Source: Gammaproteobacteria bacterium (lineage in GTDB: Bacteria; Pseudomonadota; Gammaproteobacteria; UBA5861). Taken from it: 64,000 nucleotides of DNA. Under the pieces are notes generated by a model, which ran no database searches, was not told where the DNA came from, and saw only the letters and a list, made by a program, of their open reading frames with translations. The DNA is taken from NCBI GenBank assembly GCA_022360445.1, contig JAKSCV010000020.1, positions 41,472 through 105,471 on the forward strand, given 5' to 3'. Below are positions 63,156 to 64,000 of the stretch, one piece after another (the stretch's first letter is position 1; each line of letters begins with the position of its first letter). A program made the position numbers and the translations under genes.

Positions 63156-64000
63156 GATTCGCCCTCCAATTTGAAATAGTCCGGTTTGCCGGCTGGCCAA
63201 GCATCTCCCCACATGCGGGTTCCACCATCCACATTAATGACTTCCCCGGTAATGAACTTGCCGGATGGCGCGGTTAAATAAACACAAGCTTGAGCGATAT
63301 CATGCACATCTCCCATCATTTTCATGGGGTTAGAGCGATAAAATTTCTTTTGTTCCTCGGGTGGGTACACCACCATCCCACTACTTTCAATTGCACCCGG
63401 AGCAACACAATTCACCTGAACTTTTAAGGGCGCCCACTCGACGGCAACCGTTCTTGAAAGGTATACCACGCCGGCACGAGCCGAGCAGGTATGAGCAACT
63501 CCCGGCATGCCCCGCTCAATTGCGGCAACAATATTGACAATATGGCCTGGCTGACCGTACTTTTGCCAGTGCTTGGCGGCACTTTGCATCATGTACCAGG
63601 TTCCATTCAGATTGGTATTAATGACTGCACGCCAGCCTTTGTAGCTGTAATCGATGGCCATTTGAGGGAATTGCCCGCCAGCATTGTTAATCAGCACGTC
63701 CAGCTTGCCAAATTTATCCCACACGGCATCCATCATCGTATTGATTTGATCCGGCTCACGGATATCACACTGTTCAATGGCAACAGTGGCGCCAATGCCT
63801 TCCATTAACTTTTTGGACTGTTCCAGCTTTTCCAATTTGCGTCCGCAAATCACCACTGTCGCTCCCAAACGGGCATACAAAAACGCGATGGCTTTTCCAA
63901 TCCCACTTCCACCACCAGACACCAGCACGACTTTGTCTTTCAACAAGTCAGGGTGGAATACCTGCGGTAGATTGATTAATTCTTCATCGGTAAACCCGAA
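63152..64000 (-). CDS. SDR oxidoreductase, PECR-like, 5' end outside the window
   Basis: The visible 282 codons run off the window edge in frame (FGFTDEELINLPQVFHPD before the cofactor motif VVLVSGGGSGIGKAIAF). The N-terminal sequence matches YGFTDEDL of the paralogue at 62292-63155. The active-site region is AHTCSARAGVVYLSRTVAVE, again without Tyr-x-x-x-Lys and PECR-like. A tandem, diverged duplicate. The true start lies beyond position 64000. Confidence 0.8.
   Translation of the reverse strand, partial: FGFTDEELINLPQVFHPDLLKDKVVLVSGGGSGIGKAIAFLYARLGATVVICGRKLEKLEQSKKLMEGIGATVAIEQCDIREPDQINTMMDAVWDKFGKLDVLINNAGGQFPQMAIDYSYKGWRAVINTNLNGTWYMMQSAAKHWQKYGQPGHIVNIVAAIERGMPGVAHTCSARAGVVYLSRTVAVEWAPLKVQVNCVAPGAIESSGMVVYPPEEQKKFYRSNPMKMMGDVHDIAQACVYLTAPSGKFITGEVINVDGGTRMWGDAWPAGKPDYFKLEGES

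Overview
The window looks like chromosomal DNA of a marine, hydrocarbon-using gammaproteobacterium related to Pseudomonadales/Cellvibrionales. The orders gshB-pilG-pilH-pilI-pilJ-chpA, yqgE-ruvX-pyrR-pyrB-pyrC' and hisB-hisH are Pseudomonas-like. No rRNA, tRNA, CRISPR array, transposase or integrase gene was recognised. Assignments rest on reading motifs, not on database searches.

Region 1 (1-8.58 kb) is an integron gene-cassette array. Short, unrelated genes, nearly all on the minus strand, are separated by attC-like sites (RYYYAAC ... GTTRRRY). Cargo includes two GFA-family proteins, a Tat-exported monooxygenase, an AraC regulator, DNA-3-methyladenine glycosylase I, a VOC protein, an SDR, a flavin-oxidase-like protein and a methyltransferase. 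Several cassettes are decayed: a reversed ccdAB toxin-antitoxin pair with both genes frameshifted, a LysE-type exporter, a TIR-domain gene and a YbjQ-type gene. No intI gene lies at the right edge.

Region 2 (9.2-13.7 kb) has a VWA protein, a PagL-like lipid A deacylase, an ArsN2-like acetyltransferase and an AT-rich GMC oxidoreductase. Region 3 (about 13.75-24.9 kb) is a GC-richer alk island. alkB, alkG, alkH, alkJ and alkK run leftward and end in a truncated alkL, while alkS and alkT run rightward. Together they encode alkane hydroxylation, electron transfer, alcohol and aldehyde oxidation and acyl-CoA formation. The alkB-alkS gap carries a palindrome and a direct repeat that may be operators. 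The truncated alkL abuts the host GMC gene, so alk transcripts may read into it.

Region 4 (24.9-36.2 kb) is host DNA for acyl-CoA metabolism: two enoyl-CoA hydratases, an acyl-CoA dehydrogenase, an acyl-CoA synthetase, a DMT transporter, a TfpX/TfpZ-like protein, a polyprenyl diphosphate synthase and a fused indolepyruvate ferredoxin oxidoreductase. Region 5 (36.6-50 kb) is housekeeping: DUF924-pip-dtd, a MotA/MotB-like pair of unknown role, hisB-hisH without hisA/hisF, MotA-MotB-PilZ, the pyrimidine operon with a catalytically dead PyrC', yqgE, tonB and gshB.

Region 6 (50.3-60 kb) is a Pil-Chp chemosensory operon for type IV pili. Its giant CheA hybrid contains 21 perfect copies of a hexanucleotide encoding a 42-residue Ala-Glu linker. 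The window ends with a MATE exporter, an FKBP isomerase and two tandem PECR-like SDR genes, the second cut by the window edge.
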